Source: Bacillus xiamenensis
Lineage (GTDB): Bacteria > Bacillota > Bacilli > Bacillales > Bacillaceae
Direction of reading: 5' to 3'
DNA length: 54,320 nucleotides
Assembly (NCBI RefSeq): GCF_000300535.1
Contig: NZ_AMSH01000019.1
Span: 1 to 54,320 of the forward strand
This document shows positions 34,465-42,691 of this stretch, piece after piece (the stretch's first letter is position 1; each line of letters begins with the position of its first letter). Made by a program: the position numbers and the translations under genes. Below the pieces are notes generated by a model. That model had not been told where the DNA came from and made no database searches. It was given only the letters and a program-made list of their open reading frames with translations.

Positions 34465-34881
34465 TCACCGAAAATCGTGACGCTGATGTCCTGGCAGGCC
34501 CCAGTTCATCTCTTTTGATAAAAAGAAAAAATAATCTCCGTTTGGAAACAAAGGAACCCTCCAGTCTCCAAACGCATCTTTTTCAAATGAGCCGTATGGT
34601 GTGATCCAATAGCATTCGTGCTGCCAATCAAGTACCTGCATATATTCGTCGGTTCCGGTGATATTCTCCTGAAAAGACAGCAGTGCCTTCATTTCAAGGT
34701 CTTCATCCGCACTTAGGAGAGAAGGGTCCTCGAAATAAGCAGAGATATCATATGTGATGTAAGGAGATGGTGCTTGAAAACCGGGAAAGCGAGAGATGCT
34801 AGGGTTAAATTTAAACTTTTGATCAAATGTTTTCCATGCGTACTTTAGTTCTTTCTCTGTCAGTGGAATCCAGTTTTCCAT
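34465..34881 (-). CDS. DUF2716-like protein
   Basis: A 138-aa soluble protein beginning MENWIPLTEKELKYAWKTFD and containing PSPYITYDISAYFED, LDWQHECYWITPYGSFEKD and LFPNGDYFFFLSKEMNWG. These blocks look like the DUF2716 family, which appears in bacilli without a known role; the assignment is from memory. GGGAG is found before the ATG. It lies between pdaA and corA, both of which have B. subtilis counterparts, so it is a local insertion. Confidence 0.65.
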   Translation of the reverse strand: MENWIPLTEKELKYAWKTFDQKFKFNPSISRFPGFQAPSPYITYDISAYFEDPSLLSADEDLEMKALLSFQENITGTDEYMQVLDWQHECYWITPYGSFEKDAFGDWRVPLFPNGDYFFFLSKEMNWGLPGHQRHDFR

Positions 34882-34914
34882 AGTATCTCCCTTTCAAGCA
34901 TTTCTCTCAAAAAA

Positions 34915-35874
34915 CTATTTGAAAATCCTAAACCATCCTTTATGTTTAAACCACAAAAGCATCCCTGAGACAAGCAAACCCATGAAAATCAGTACACCAA
35001 AATAGCCATATTTCCAGTGTAATTCAGGCATGTTATCAAAGTTCATCCCGTACACTCCAACAATAAAGGTCAATGGAATAAAAATAGTCGAGACAATGGT
35101 CAGTGTCATCATGATTGCATTCATTCGGTTGGAATTCAGCGTCTGATAGCTGTCTCTTAAGTCTGCCGTCATATCACGATTCGACTCAACGATCTCCGTC
35201 AGTTTCAACAGGTGATCATAAATATCATTAAAATATGCTTGCCGATTTGTATCGCTTTTCATCATATTCGTGTTTACAATTCGATATAAAAGGTCCCTCA
35301 TCGGGATAATGGTTCTGCGTAGTTTGAGCAAATCGGATCGTATCCCAAATACTTCGTTCATCAATGTGCCATACGTTTTATGACCTTCTTCATCCTCGAT
35401 TTCATTGAGCCTGTCCTCAATTTGATAAATAATAGGGAAATAATCATCGACGAGCTGATCAATCAGCATATAAGCCATATGCTCAGGTCCGCTCTCTCGT
35501 GCTTTATCAGACCCTTTGAGCTTTCGAATGACTCGATCAATGTAGGGTGCTTCCTTCAAATGAAAAGTTACGATATAGTTTTCTCCAACAAACAGGTCGA
35601 CTTCTTCAGATCGAAGTGTTTTTTGATTGAGGGCATGAAGGACGAAAAATAAATACCCATCATAAAAATCAAGCTTCGGCCGCTGTAAATAATGGAAGCA
35701 ATCCTCAATCGCAAGCGGATGGAACTGAAAATATTCCTTTAACAGTGCTGCTTCCTTTTCCGTTGGCGCATAAAAATCAATCCAATACCAGGCGATATCG
35801 GGGCTTGAAAGTTGCTGCAATGTTGCATGTTCAATCAAGTCGCCGTTTTTTGTCACTGCAAGTTTCTTCAGCAT
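34915..35874 (-). CDS. corA: CorA-type magnesium transporter (YfjQ)
   Basis: A 319-aa metal channel. The long N-terminal cytoplasmic part runs to about residue 260; two membrane helices follow at about 262-282 and 294-312. The signature GMN sits in the loop after helix 1 (GVYGMNFDNMPEL). It transports Mg2+ or related divalent ions as a pentamer. I use the ATG at 35874, with GGAGGGG seven bases upstream. The GTG at 35880 overlaps the ribosome-binding site. Confidence 0.92.
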   Translation of the reverse strand: MLKKLAVTKNGDLIEHATLQQLSSPDIAWYWIDFYAPTEKEAALLKEYFQFHPLAIEDCFHYLQRPKLDFYDGYLFFVLHALNQKTLRSEEVDLFVGENYIVTFHLKEAPYIDRVIRKLKGSDKARESGPEHMAYMLIDQLVDDYFPIIYQIEDRLNEIEDEEGHKTYGTLMNEVFGIRSDLLKLRRTIIPMRDLLYRIVNTNMMKSDTNRQAYFNDIYDHLLKLTEIVESNRDMTADLRDSYQTLNSNRMNAIMMTLTIVSTIFIPLTFIVGVYGMNFDNMPELHWKYGYFGVLIFMGLLVSGMLLWFKHKGWFRIFK

Positions 35875-35940
35875 GAGCACCCCTCCAGACTTGCATTATA
35901 TCATGAAGCAGCACAGGTGAACTTATACGTTTTCATCACA

Positions 35941-35969
35941 AAAAAAGCCGATCTCATCACTGAGATCGG
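35941..35969 (-). terminator. Terminator of the secreted DUF4879-like gene
   Basis: CCGATCTCA (35948-35956) pairs with TGAGATCGG (35961-35969). The plus-strand A-run before it is the T-run of the minus-strand transcript. Confidence 0.8.
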
Positions 35970-36006
35970 TTCAATGTGCGTGTATGATTGATGGTTAAAA
36001 TAATGA

Positions 36007-36516
36007 TTAAGGACGACGGAATGTAACAAATTTATCTTGACGGTCAAACCAGCCTCTGAACGCCCAGTTATCCCAGCCGCCATCTCCATTGTTTTTAAAT
36101 GTGCCGCTTTCAAAAACCCAAATACCGTAAACAACTTTTCCGTATTGAACAGTTGCGAAAGTTTTTACTCCGCTTAAACGGTCTTGATAGTTTTGGCTAA
36201 GGTTAAAAACCATGACATTGTATCTTGCACCAGCAGCGTAGAACGTGCTCTCCATTACGCCTTTAACGAATCCAGAGCGGTTTGCATTTGCATTGACAGC
36301 GTTAACGATGGCATTCGCAATGCCAAGTGCATCGAAGTTTACATTGACGTTCGGGCTAGCAGTTGTCCCAGCTTTCCCTTCAGCAGCTTTGTTTAAAACA
36401 GTTTGCTGAATAGTAGTTGAAACTGGAGCAGTTTTTTGCTCAGCAGCGTCAGCGAATACTGGTAGTGTCGAAGAAACAGCAGTGGCAAGGGCAACAGAAA
36501 GAATAGTTTTTTTCAT
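36007..36516 (-). CDS. Secreted DUF4879/YolA-like protein
   Basis: A 169-aa exported protein. The signal peptide ends near residue 24 (FADA). A low-complexity, Asn/Ala-rich linker follows (SPNVNVNFDALG, NAIVNAVNANANRSG), then a compact domain with VMVFNLSQNYQDRLSGVKTF, YGIWVFESGTF and GDGGWDNWAFRGWFDR. That domain resembles DUF4879 proteins such as YolA of B. subtilis. AAAGGAG stands before the ATG. A promoter about 150 bp upstream gives a long leader. Function unknown. Confidence 0.75.
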   Translation of the reverse strand: MKKTILSVALATAVSSTLPVFADAAEQKTAPVSTTIQQTVLNKAAEGKAGTTASPNVNVNFDALGIANAIVNAVNANANRSGFVKGVMESTFYAAGARYNVMVFNLSQNYQDRLSGVKTFATVQYGKVVYGIWVFESGTFKNNGDGGWDNWAFRGWFDRQDKFVTFRRP

Positions 36517-36651
36517 TGGTAATCTCCTTTGTTTTTAAATTTTGGGCCTTCTTTTTGTAAAACGTGAAACTAGGTGAAGCCTGTGATCAATGAGGTAAAT
36601 ATGTTCCTGCAAGATGAAACAAATAATTGCCTAATCCGCTAATTTTTTTGC

Positions 36652-36678
36652 TCACCTCCTTGATATGTCATAATTATA
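36652..36678 (-). promoter_or_regulatory. Promoter and 5'-terminal Shine-Dalgarno-like sequence
   Basis: On the minus strand TATAAT (plus 36673-36678) is followed within about 12 bases by AAGGAGGTGA (plus 36652-36661), which is fully complementary to the 16S rRNA end yet 136 bp away from the gene. It could be an mRNA-stabilising STAB-SD, or start a 22-codon frame from GTG. Confidence 0.45.
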
Positions 36679-36947
36679 CAAATGTTTCTGGAATGGAAGA
36701 TATCACCCAGAGGTTCTATTTCTAATTTAAGGAAGATGATCCTGAAATGTTGAAGGGTGCTGTCGAATTTTAGCTGAATTAGACTAAAAATTTTCATCTA
36801 TCCAAAAGGAGAATGACCACAAATCAGGAAGATATAACTGATAAATTCTTGTACTCTTTATGTTTAAAAGTATTCAATAGAGAGAATCATTCATGCAAAG
36901 TGAAACAATCGCATCAGCGTGTGTTTGCAGAAAGGAAGAGGAAAAAC

Positions 36948-37814
36948 ATGTGGGAAAAACAGCTGGTGGTTGAGCCGCCTTATGACTTCGATCAAGTGAT
37001 GAGACGCTTATCGAGTGATCCATTAAAGGCAGTCGATTTGAACAAAAGAGAAATGAAAGTACCGATGAGGCTGGATCAAAAACCATACGTGGTGGAAGTT
37101 CAAGCGACAGGAACAAAAGAAGCGCCTGCATTCCGGGTGCAAGCAAACGGCCCGGAGGAACCTATCATTTCTGAAGTGAAGCGGATATTTGGAATGGAGC
37201 ATCAACTACACGTTGTGCAAGACCATTTTTCTCAAACAAATCTTGCATCCATTTTTGAACGTCATATCGGAATGCCGCTTATGCTGGATTTCCATCTATA
37301 TCATTGCTTGATGAAATGCATCATTCATCAGCAGCTCAATCTTGCATTTGCTTATGAGCTGACAAAACGGTTTGTTCAAACGTATGGTGAGCAAATCGAC
37401 GGCGTCTGGTTTGACCCTTTGCCGGAAACCATTGCATCACTTGAAACTGACGATTTGAGAAAACTCCAATTCAGTCAGCGGAAAGCAGAATATGTCATTG
37501 ATGTATCGAAACGAATTGTGAGCGGCTCTCTTTGTTTAGAGGAATTACACCATTTACCTGATGCGGAAGTGGAGGAACGTCTGCTTCCAATTAGAGGGAT
37601 TGGACCTTGGACGGTTCAAAATGTCCTCATGAATGGACTCGGAAGACATAATCTTTTCCCAATGGCAGATATCGGGATTCAAAATGCGATCAAACGTCAC
37701 TTTGACCTGCCTGAAAAGCCAACAAAAGAAGAGATGGCAGTTTTAAGCAAGGAGTGGGCTCCGTATTTAAGCTACGCATCTCTTTATTTATGGAGAAGCA
37801 TTGAGACAGAATAA
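36948..37814 (+). CDS. yfjP: DNA-3-methyladenine glycosylase II (AlkA type, YfjP)
   Basis: Excises alkylated bases from DNA. The 288-aa protein has an N-terminal AlkA-like domain and an HhH-GPD core: the hairpin is LPIRGIGPWTVQNVLMNGLG, and catalytic Asp241 lies in FPMADIGIQNAI. I use the ATG at 36948, which has AAAGGA and GAGG upstream. The in-frame extension from 36813 adds 45 residues that look non-coding. Synteny and length match B. subtilis YfjP. It lies just before yfjO. Confidence 0.9.
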   Translation: MWEKQLVVEPPYDFDQVMRRLSSDPLKAVDLNKREMKVPMRLDQKPYVVEVQATGTKEAPAFRVQANGPEEPIISEVKRIFGMEHQLHVVQDHFSQTNLASIFERHIGMPLMLDFHLYHCLMKCIIHQQLNLAFAYELTKRFVQTYGEQIDGVWFDPLPETIASLETDDLRKLQFSQRKAEYVIDVSKRIVSGSLCLEELHHLPDAEVEERLLPIRGIGPWTVQNVLMNGLGRHNLFPMADIGIQNAIKRHFDLPEKPTKEEMAVLSKEWAPYLSYASLYLWRSIETE

Positions 37815-37910
37815 ATGAAAGGCATTTTCTCTCTTTGTCCAAGTCGTGATATACTAATCAGATGGAATAAAATGAGGACAACCTATGAAGGTTTAAATAG
37901 AACGGAGAGA

Positions 37911-39308
37911 ATGAACGTGAAAGAAAAACAGCAAGGTGCCCTTCTGCAAAAGGGGCAGCAGTTCCCGCTTACCATTAAACGCCTTGGCATTAATGGAGAA
38001 GGGGTCGGTTATTTTAAAAAGCAAGTGGTCTTTGTCCCAGGTGCGCTTCCAGGTGAAGAAGTGGTCGTTGAAGCCGTAAATGTTCAAGCAAAATATGCAG
38101 AAGGTACGGTTAGGAAAGTACGCAAGCGCTCAGAGCATCGAGTGAAACCGCCGTGCCCAGTATACGAAGAGTGCGGGGGCTGTCAGCTTCAGCATTTGGC
38201 ATACGAGCAGCAGCTAAAGGAAAAACGCGATATAGTCATTCAATCAATGGAGCGGCATACAAAGCTGTCGGTTGAAAAGATAGACATTAGACCAACGATT
38301 GGCATGGAAGACCCGTGGCACTACCGGAATAAGAGTCAGTTCCAAGTAGGAAGATCACATAGCGGCGACATCATCGCAGGTCTTTACGGACTGAATTCAC
38401 ATAAGCTTGTACCGATCAAGGAATGTATCGTCCAGCATCCAAAAACGAACAAAACAACAGGCGTTGTCCGCAAAATTTTAGAGAAATTCGGCGTATCGGT
38501 TTACAACGAACGAACAAGAAAAGGTGATGTTCGGTCGATTGTCGTACGGGTTGGCTTTGAAACAGGTGAAGTTCAAGTTGTTCTTGTCACGTCGAAGCCA
38601 GAATTTCCAAAGAAAAAAGAAATCGCCGAAGCCATTCAAAAACGTCTGCCAGAAGTGACGTCTATTATGCACAATATCAATGGCGAAAAAACGTCCGTCA
38701 TCTTTGGGCATAAAACATCGCACTTAGCGGGCAACATGGTCATCCAAGAATTTTTAGGAGACGTCTCATTTGAACTAAGTGCACGTGCCTTCTTCCAATT
38801 GAATCCGAAACAGACATTAAAGCTTTACGATGAAACGAAAAAAGCGGCCAAATTGACAGGAAAAGAAAAGCTCGTCGATGCGTATTGCGGCGTCGGTACA
38901 ATCGGCATGTGGCTCTCAGATGGCGCAAAAGAAGTACGAGGAATGGATGTCATCAAAGAATCCATTGATGATGCCAAGAAAAATGCCAAAAAACACGGCA
39001 TGAAAAACGCAACCTATGTGACAGGCACAGCGGAACACTGGCTGCCAAAATGGGTCAAAGAAGGCTTCCGCCCTGACGTCATCGTCGTCGATCCGCCAAG
39101 AACAGGCTGCGAACGCACCTTCTTAGACACCGTCAAACAAGTCAAACCAAAACGCTTTGTCTACGTCTCTTGCAATCCATCCACACTAGCAAAAGACCTC
39201 GAATATATGTCAAAAGACTACAAAATCGAATACATGCAGCCAGTGGATATGTTTCCGCATACGGCGCATGTGGAGTTGGTAGCATTGATGTCTAGGGTAA
39301 ATGAATAA
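37911..39308 (+). CDS. yfjO: 23S rRNA (uracil-C5)-methyltransferase, RlmD/TrmA family (YfjO)
   Basis: Methylates a uracil of 23S rRNA at C5 using S-adenosylmethionine. The 465-aa protein has an N-terminal TRAM domain, the iron-sulfur cysteines Cys82, Cys88 and Cys91 ([12 protein letters not shown]), the SAM motif [13 protein letters not shown], the DPPRTGC block and the catalytic Cys in VSCNPSTL. The start is ATG 37911 or GTG 37917; the longer frame from 37815 is not supported. B. subtilis has two such genes, YefA and YfjO, and position marks this one as YfjO. It is the last syntenic gene before the accessory region. Confidence 0.92.
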   Translation: MNVKEKQQGALLQKGQQFPLTIKRLGINGEGVGYFKKQVVFVPGALPGEEVVVEAVNVQAKYAEGTVRKVRKRSEHRVKPPCPVYEECGGCQLQHLAYEQQLKEKRDIVIQSMERHTKLSVEKIDIRPTIGMEDPWHYRNKSQFQVGRSHSGDIIAGLYGLNSHKLVPIKECIVQHPKTNKTTGVVRKILEKFGVSVYNERTRKGDVRSIVVRVGFETGEVQVVLVTSKPEFPKKKEIAEAIQKRLPEVTSIMHNINGEKTSVIFGHKTSHLAGNMVIQEFLGDVSFELSARAFFQLNPKQTLKLYDETKKAAKLTGKEKLVDAYCGVGTIGMWLSDGAKEVRGMDVIKESIDDAKKNAKKHGMKNATYVTGTAEHWLPKWVKEGFRPDVIVVDPPRTGCERTFLDTVKQVKPKRFVYVSCNPSTLAKDLEYMSKDYKIEYMQPVDMFPHTAHVELVALMSRVNE

Positions 39309-39426
39309 GAACTGATGAAGTGTTGATAAAATAAGGTTTTCCAGTGGTTTTGGAGAATGTCCAAGCTGGGGAATCTTATTTTTATTTTGCTGAAAAGGAA
39401 GCGTAGTTTTCAGTAAAGGTAGGGTT

Positions 39427-39551
39427 GAGTTGATAGGATGACTTTTGGGTGGGGGAGTTGATAGGATGACTTTTGGGTGGGGGAGTTGATAGGATGACTT
39501 TTGGGTGGGGGAGTTGATAGGATGACTTTTGGGTGGGGGAGTTGATAGGAT
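39427..39551 (+). repeat. Four perfect 28-bp tandem repeats plus a 13-bp partial unit
   Basis: Units at 39427-39454, 39455-39482, 39483-39510 and 39511-39538 are identical, and 39539-39551 repeats the first 13 bases. Each unit opens GAGTTGATAGGATG and ends GGGTGGGG. Each full unit holds one GGATG, so four sites stand 28 bp apart. The G-tracts could form a G-quadruplex. There are no spacers, so it is not a CRISPR array. It ends directly before the palindromes and promoter of the restriction-modification genes. Confidence 0.95.
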
Positions 39552-39591
39552 AGATAAAATTAATTTTGTCTATATAACAATTGATATTGTT
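39550..39591 (+). promoter_or_regulatory. Two palindromes upstream of the island promoter
   Basis: A near-perfect 24-bp palindrome (39550-39573, centre AAAATTAATTTT) is followed by AACAAT-TGAT-ATTGTT (39576-39591). The second covers the -35 hexamer. They are candidate sites for the small HTH protein encoded downstream. Confidence 0.55.
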
Positions 39592-39609
39592 CGCGATTGG
39601 GAATATAAT
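39581..39609 (+). promoter_or_regulatory. Sigma-A promoter of the restriction-modification operon
   Basis: TTGATA (39581-39586), 17-bp spacer, TATAAT (39604-39609). This is the strongest promoter-like sequence of the accessory region, about 33 bp before the first start codon. Confidence 0.85.
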
Positions 39610-39641
39610 GATGTTAACTTAATTTGAAAGGGATTTTTTAT

Positions 39642-39815
39642 ATGGATTATATTTCTGCAAAAGAAGCAGCGGAAAAATGGGGAATATCCAAAAGAAGAGT
39701 TCAAACATTATGTAGTGAAGGAAGAATTAAAGGCGCGCTGAAAGTGGGGATGGTTTGGGTTATACCATCTATGGCAGTAAAACCAGCAGATAACAGAAAG
39801 AAAACGAATGATTGA
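39642..39815 (+). CDS. Small helix-turn-helix protein, probable control protein
   Basis: A 57-aa protein, nearly all one HTH domain: MDYISAKEAAEKWGISKRRV followed by a recognition-helix region with QTLCSEGRIKGALKVG. The fold is that of excisionase/MerR-like small DNA-binding proteins. Similar proteins often stand first in restriction-modification operons; LlaI has the control protein LlaIC. AAAGGG precedes the ATG at 39642. An in-frame TTG at 39624 overlaps that site. Two palindromes at its promoter suggest autoregulation. Confidence 0.8.
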   Translation: MDYISAKEAAEKWGISKRRVQTLCSEGRIKGALKVGMVWVIPSMAVKPADNRKKTND

Positions 39816-39840
39816 AATTTATTTTATGAATTATTAGAAG

Positions 39841-41703
39841 GTGAAATTGTTGAGGTATTTAGGTAATAAATCAAAGTTATTAGAATTTATAGATAATGTA
39901 ATAAAAAAATATGATATACAAGGTGACACCTTTGCAGATCTTTTTGCAGGTACTGGAGTGGTGGGGGACTATTTTAAAGATAGGTTTAAGATAATATCAA
40001 ATGATTATATGTATTTTTCTAAAGTAATAAATAAAGCAAAATTGTTGAATGACAAGATACCTATGTTTAAAAAGTTTGTTGAGAAATACGAAGTCTCACC
40101 GTTTGAATGGTTAAATCAAAGAGTCTATAAACCTAAAGATAACTTTTTTGTTTATCATAATTATACTCCAGTTGGAAACAGAATGTACTTAACTGAAGAA
40201 AATGCGATAAAAATTGATGGGTTTAGATTAGATATAGAACAAATGTATAAAACAGAAATAATTAATGATAAGGAATATTTTTATTTATTAGCATCACTTA
40301 TAGCAAGTATTCCAAGAGTTTCTAACACGTCTGGGACTTACCAGGCATTTTTTAAGTTCTGGGAACCAAGATCGTTAAAAGAATTTGAAATCATACCACT
40401 AGAAATTAATGAGTGTGATTTGTATTCTGAAAATATTGTATATAGCTATAATACAAATGAATTAGTAAGAGAGATTAGTGGAGATATAGCTTATATAGAT
40501 CCACCTTATACAATTACACAATATGCTAATTCATACCATCTATTGGAAACAGTAGCCAGGTATGATTATCCCGAACTATTTGGGAAAACAGGAAGAAGAG
40601 TAAAAAGGGAACTCTCGAATTACTCGAACAAACAAAGGGCATTATTTGAATTTGAAGATTTGTTCCGTCAAATACAGTTTAAACATGTTTTAGTTAGCTA
40701 TAGTAATCAATCAATTATACCAATTGAAGAGCTTATAGGTTTAGCAAAATTGTTTGCTGTAGATGGTGAAGTGCATGTGGAAACGAATGAATACAGAGAG
40801 TATTCAACAAATAACTCGAGTCATAAGGGAAAAGGTAAAAAACTGAAAGAAATAATATTATATTTCGAGAAGGATCTGTCGATTAATAAGTCACCTCTAA
40901 ATTATTCGGGTAGCAAAGATGCGTTATTGCCAATTATATTTAAAGAATTGCCTAAGCATGTTGATACATTTGTAGATGCAATGGGGGGCGCTTTTAATGT
41001 TGGAGCAAACGTAGTGGCAATGAATGAAGTGGTTTATAATGAATATAACTCTTATGTCTTTGGTATTGTTGAGATGTTAGTAGAGACTGAAAAAGATATC
41101 CTTACAAGTAGCATAGAAAATGTGATAAATGAATTTGCACTTACGAAGAAAGGAAAAGAACAATATTTAAATCTAAGAAGCCATTATAATGAAAAAGATA
41201 AGTCAAGTTTAAATTTATTCGTTTTACAAGTATATGCATTTCAGAACATTATAAGATTCAACAACTCACAAAAAATGAATACTCCTGTAGGAAATAATGA
41301 ATATAGTGACGGGATCAGAGAACGTATTAATAGATTTAGGATAAGAACACCAAATTATCGGTTAATTAATGGTAAATTTGAAGACTTACCAATAGAAGAT
41401 TATCCAAAAGATACAGTTTTTTATTTTGATCCTCCTTACTTCATAACAAAGGCTGAGTATAACGATGGTAAAAGAGGCTTAGATGGATGGGATTCTGATA
41501 GTGAGACGGAGTTACTAGAATTTTTGCTAAAAATTCATAAAGCGGGTTATAAATTCATGCTTTCTAATGTTTTATATCATGGGGAAAAACGGCATAATTT
41601 ATTGATTAAATGGATAAATACGCATGACTTTAAAGTTGTTGAGATTGGTAAAACGGGAATCAAATATCCGAGAATTGAAGTGCTAGTAAAAAATTATGAT
41701 TGA
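39841..41703 (+). CDS. Two-domain DNA adenine methyltransferase (FokI/LlaI type)
   Basis: A 620-aa protein made of two fused D12-class N6-adenine methyltransferases. Domain 1 (about 1-345) has the SAM motif DLFAGTG (33-39) and DPPY (220-223). Domain 2 (about 350-620) has DAMGGAFNVG (from 379) and DPPY (530-533). M.FokI and M.LlaI have the same two-headed form, each head methylating one strand of an asymmetric site. Both catalytic motifs look intact. The start may instead be TTG 39847 or 39850. It protects host DNA from the nuclease subunits encoded downstream. The gene is clearly AT-rich. Confidence 0.9.
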   Translation: MKLLRYLGNKSKLLEFIDNVIKKYDIQGDTFADLFAGTGVVGDYFKDRFKIISNDYMYFSKVINKAKLLNDKIPMFKKFVEKYEVSPFEWLNQRVYKPKDNFFVYHNYTPVGNRMYLTEENAIKIDGFRLDIEQMYKTEIINDKEYFYLLASLIASIPRVSNTSGTYQAFFKFWEPRSLKEFEIIPLEINECDLYSENIVYSYNTNELVREISGDIAYIDPPYTITQYANSYHLLETVARYDYPELFGKTGRRVKRELSNYSNKQRALFEFEDLFRQIQFKHVLVSYSNQSIIPIEELIGLAKLFAVDGEVHVETNEYREYSTNNSSHKGKGKKLKEIILYFEKDLSINKSPLNYSGSKDALLPIIFKELPKHVDTFVDAMGGAFNVGANVVAMNEVVYNEYNSYVFGIVEMLVETEKDILTSSIENVINEFALTKKGKEQYLNLRSHYNEKDKSSLNLFVLQVYAFQNIIRFNNSQKMNTPVGNNEYSDGIRERINRFRIRTPNYRLINGKFEDLPIEDYPKDTVFYFDPPYFITKAEYNDGKRGLDGWDSDSETELLEFLLKIHKAGYKFMLSNVLYHGEKRHNLLIKWINTHDFKVVEIGKTGIKYPRIEVLVKNYD

Positions 41704-41717
41704 AGAAGGTGAGAACT

Positions 41718-42677
41718 TTGCGAAAACTTTTATTACCAGCGTCGGGCTTCCCAGAAAAAATAAATGCTATTGAATCAGTGAGGATTCCGCCAACAGCAAT
41801 TTCTAAACAAGACTTTGTAGAAACGGCGATTTTACAAGCAATAAATACTTACAATCCAAAATTAAATCTACAGGAAGTTGAATATTCTAATATTAACAAT
41901 CAATTTTCTAATCTTCCTGTTAGGGGGGGGAAGTTATTTGGAGCAATTATAGAAGATGAAGTAATTAATGCGAGTAGTGAAGATTATTATAGGAACAAAG
42001 GCTATTATATATGGATTAATAATGGTGATACGGTCGCTAGGCGTATCGTAACATATGTCTTTATACTAGACCTTGAGATGGACGGTCGTAATATTGTAGC
42101 ACAATCTATCTTTCCAGAGTTAATAGAATTAATGGACATGACAATAGGAGGCCCTTGCTATAAGGTCGCTAACCATCCAGTATACATCCTTAATATGTTA
42201 GGGTCTGGAATTACTCAATCTTCCATTTATTATCCTATAGCGGGTATGATTGCAGCAGACATGGAATATATAGAAGTGTTTGCAAATACTCCAGAATTAG
42301 TAAGAGTACCATCTGATATAAGAGACTTCATAAGAAAATATGAACCTTCATACAGGGGGGCTTCTGTATATATTACACCGGAATTTGAGATAGACTTTAG
42401 GAATAAGTCCTTGAAGATAAAAGATGATAAATTGGTTGTGGGTGATTATTTAAAACATGATCGCCGAACCGGATTATACGAGTTTAATGGTAGTTCTGAA
42501 AAGTTCTATTGGGCTAAAATATTACCTTATATATTATTAGCCCATAAAAATGGTTACACAATAGACTATGCAGAGTTAGAGAACTTTTACAATACCTATA
42601 CTCCATTGTTTAGCAGGAGAGGAACTAAACTCCCAAGGTTTTTGACACTACTTAGGTTTATTGAAAAATTAAATTAA
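41718..42677 (+). CDS. Unrecognised protein of the restriction operon
   Basis: A 319-aa soluble protein without any motif I know. Visible blocks are LLLPASGFPEKINAIESVRI at the start, RRIVTYVFILDLEMDGRNIV in the middle and a C-terminal basic patch FSRRGTKLPRFLTLL. AAGGTGAG lies before TTG 41718; a TTG at 41700 overlaps the methylase stop. It sits between methylase and AAA gene, the place of the first restriction gene llaI.1 in the LlaI operon. It may be a target-recognition or scaffold subunit. That role is inference from position. Confidence 0.75.
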   Translation: MRKLLLPASGFPEKINAIESVRIPPTAISKQDFVETAILQAINTYNPKLNLQEVEYSNINNQFSNLPVRGGKLFGAIIEDEVINASSEDYYRNKGYYIWINNGDTVARRIVTYVFILDLEMDGRNIVAQSIFPELIELMDMTIGGPCYKVANHPVYILNMLGSGITQSSIYYPIAGMIAADMEYIEVFANTPELVRVPSDIRDFIRKYEPSYRGASVYITPEFEIDFRNKSLKIKDDKLVVGDYLKHDRRTGLYEFNGSSEKFYWAKILPYILLAHKNGYTIDYAELENFYNTYTPLFSRRGTKLPRFLTLLRFIEKLN

Positions 42678-42691
42678 GGAGATTATGAAAT

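Noticed and set aside
36813-36947. N-terminal extension of YfjP
   Set aside because: The extra 45 residues look like translated leader, and the ATG at 36948 has a better ribosome-binding site and fits family length.
37815-37910. N-terminal extension of YfjO
   Set aside because: It directly abuts the yfjP stop without a ribosome-binding site. The TRAM domain begins after 37911.
39427-39551. CRISPR array
   Set aside because: The 28-bp units adjoin directly with no spacers and no cas genes lie nearby.
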